DNA of 64,000 nucleotides. Source: Callipepla californica brunnescens. Lineage: Eukaryota > Chordata > Aves > Galliformes > Odontophoridae. The notes beneath the pieces were generated by a model. The model did not search any database. It was not told the DNA's origin and worked only from the letters and a program-made list of their open reading frames with translations. Positions 62,886 to 64,000 of the stretch are shown one piece after another (the first letter of the stretch is position 1; each line of letters opens with the position of its first letter). A program made the position numbers and the translations under genes. Where the stretch lies: contig JALIRH010000001.1 of assembly GCA_023055505.1 (NCBI GenBank), positions 120,563,723 through 120,627,722 on the forward strand, written 5' to 3'.

Positions 62886-63938
62886 TCTCAGCCAAAATTG
62901 GCCTTTCAGTTTTCCAAGCTAACTAAATGTAGTGCTCTAAACATACTGTTATACGAACAGCTCAACTCCACTTCATCTCTTGAGGACCTGAATGGGTCCA
63001 AGGTGTCCATGACAAACCTCTCTGGTGTAATTCCCCCCAGCACACTGCATACAGGCCTGAAACACATTAATTGCAAAGCTCATCTGCAGGCAAGGCCTCA
63101 GCACTGCCATTGTACAGAACACTGTCCCGTGCATCTGTTCTTCAAACATTTCTCTGCTGTTTCCTGCAGAGACAACAGTTGCTTTCTGTCTTGCAGCTTC
63201 AGGTCCCCAAACACATTTCTGACATCTGAAATGAAGACGGTAATGAAGAGCTATGGGGCAGCTGGTTTGCCATCCTCTCACTACATTGTCTTTATAGTAG
63301 AAAACATTATTAATGTGTAGGAGATAATGACAACATTATATCTTCCTTGAAACTGTAATGGGTGCAGTACAGTTGGCTTGTTTTTCTTTTGTGTGTCCTT
63401 TTTTTCTAGGGTGTAGCTATGGATAACAATATTACACTTATACAGGTCTCTCTTCTGTGAACGGTATCTCAGATTCCATCTGAGATTTGACCTTCCAGAA
63501 TCCTACTGGCCTAATCAGCTGCAGCAAGTCGTTTTTTTAATGGGCAAATAAAATGTAATTAGTTCTTTTTCATTATCACTAGTCATCAAGAGAGAAGGCA
63601 GATGGGTAGATTTTGTGCCCGAGCTGATAAATTTTTGTGGCAATTTTGTGAGGAGTTATAAAGATGTAGAGATATCAGAACAGACAGAGGTAAGGATAAT
63701 GGATGGGGTTTTGGAAAGCACTTCTGCTAGTCTCCCATTATCATTAATGGCAGGTGCGGAGCACTTGTAGAAAAGGCTTACTGTGTGTGGAGCAGGTATT
63801 CCTCCCACTTTGACCCACACATAGACTGAAAGCTCTGGGAGCACTGAACAGGCTTTTTTTTTCTGGTTTTCTTTGTGAGGGTGGCTTGTCTTAATTTACT
63901 GTTTCCTTGACATAGAAAATACATGATCCTGACAATCT

Positions 63939-64000
63939 CAGAATCATAGAATGGCCTGGGTGGAAGAGACCTCAAAGAACATCCAGTACCAGCCCACCTT
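63939..64000 (-). mobile_element. CR1 3' fragment at window edge
   Basis: cagaatcatagaatggcctg, ggtggaagagacctcaaag, aacatccagtaccagcccac is the start of a reverse CR1 copy that continues past the window. Confidence 0.82.

Larger units (their letters stand above)
52393..64000 (+). other. TENM4: TENM4 intron downstream of the EGF8 exon (5' part)
   Basis: No exon encoding the expected DGLVDCMDPDCC-type continuation is seen up to the window end, so this intron is longer than 11.6 kb if the gene is intact. It contains a 15-A run (53090-53104), CR1 copies (54158-54412 minus, 58270-58427 plus, 62373-62645 plus, 62646-62885 minus, 63939-64000 minus) and a short perfect hairpin near 61.48 kb. Short open frames present are not supported as genes. 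Confidence 0.7.

Noticed and set aside
62871..63320. 149-codon plus-strand open frame
   Set aside because: Begins in CR1 sequence, ends in unique intron; no domain or promoter evidence.
1..64000. tRNA, rRNA, CRISPR, bacterial or phage-type genes
   Set aside because: None recognised; the window is vertebrate intronic and exonic DNA.

Overview
This is a stretch of vertebrate nuclear DNA, almost certainly from a bird and most likely a galliform such as chicken (inference). Two things support this. The coding DNA consists of short GT-AG-bounded exons separated by kilobase introns. The repeat landscape is dominated by 5'-truncated CR1 LINEs with the avian-type 3' tail (ATTCTATG/ATTCTGTG octamers), in about 20 copies on both strands. 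There are no bacterial operons, phage genes, tRNA or rRNA genes, or CRISPR arrays.

The only gene I can support is an internal part of a teneurin on the + strand. The residue pattern fits teneurin-4 (TENM4, formerly ODZ4) best. Six exons are visible: 10463-10564 (EGF1), 14860-15054 (EGF2-3), 19359-19559 (EGF4-5), 38761-38946 (EGF6-7), a 27-nt microexon at 45103-45129 (linker AHYLDKVVK), and 52246-52392 (EGF8 and the start of the following Cys-rich segment). Every exon begins after codon position 1 and ends on codon position 1 (phase 1-1), so any of them can be included or skipped without shifting the frame. Joined, they encode the eight EGF-like repeats of the extracellular stalk. EGF2 and EGF5 each lack the third cysteine (Tyr and Phe in its place), the hallmark that leaves an unpaired cysteine for covalent teneurin dimers. 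The 5' exons (cytoplasmic domain, transmembrane segment, juxtamembrane region) and the 3' exons (Ig-like/TTR, NHL, YD shell, toxin-like C-terminal domain) lie outside the window.

Layout: 1-10462 is upstream intron with a + CR1 and a - CR1. 10463-19559 holds three EGF exons at about 4 kb spacing. 19560-38760 is a 19.2-kb intron rich in CR1 pieces, with an LTR-like block near 22.85-23.19 kb and an old 130-bp tandem duplication near 31.0-31.25 kb. 38761-52392 holds the EGF6-7 exon, the microexon and the EGF8 exon. 52393-64000 is downstream intron with a tail-to-tail CR1 pair at 62.4-62.9 kb.

The most interesting signals are: the alternatively spliced-type microexon between EGF7 and EGF8 and its pyrimidine-rich flanks; an unannotated splice-site-bounded 61-nt candidate 'poison' exon at 41860-41920; a tandem donor on the EGF1 exon; a weak donor plus downstream UGCAUG on the EGF4-5 exon; the 130-bp duplication; and the inverted CR1 junction. 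I found no convincing evidence of a wholly new biological system here.
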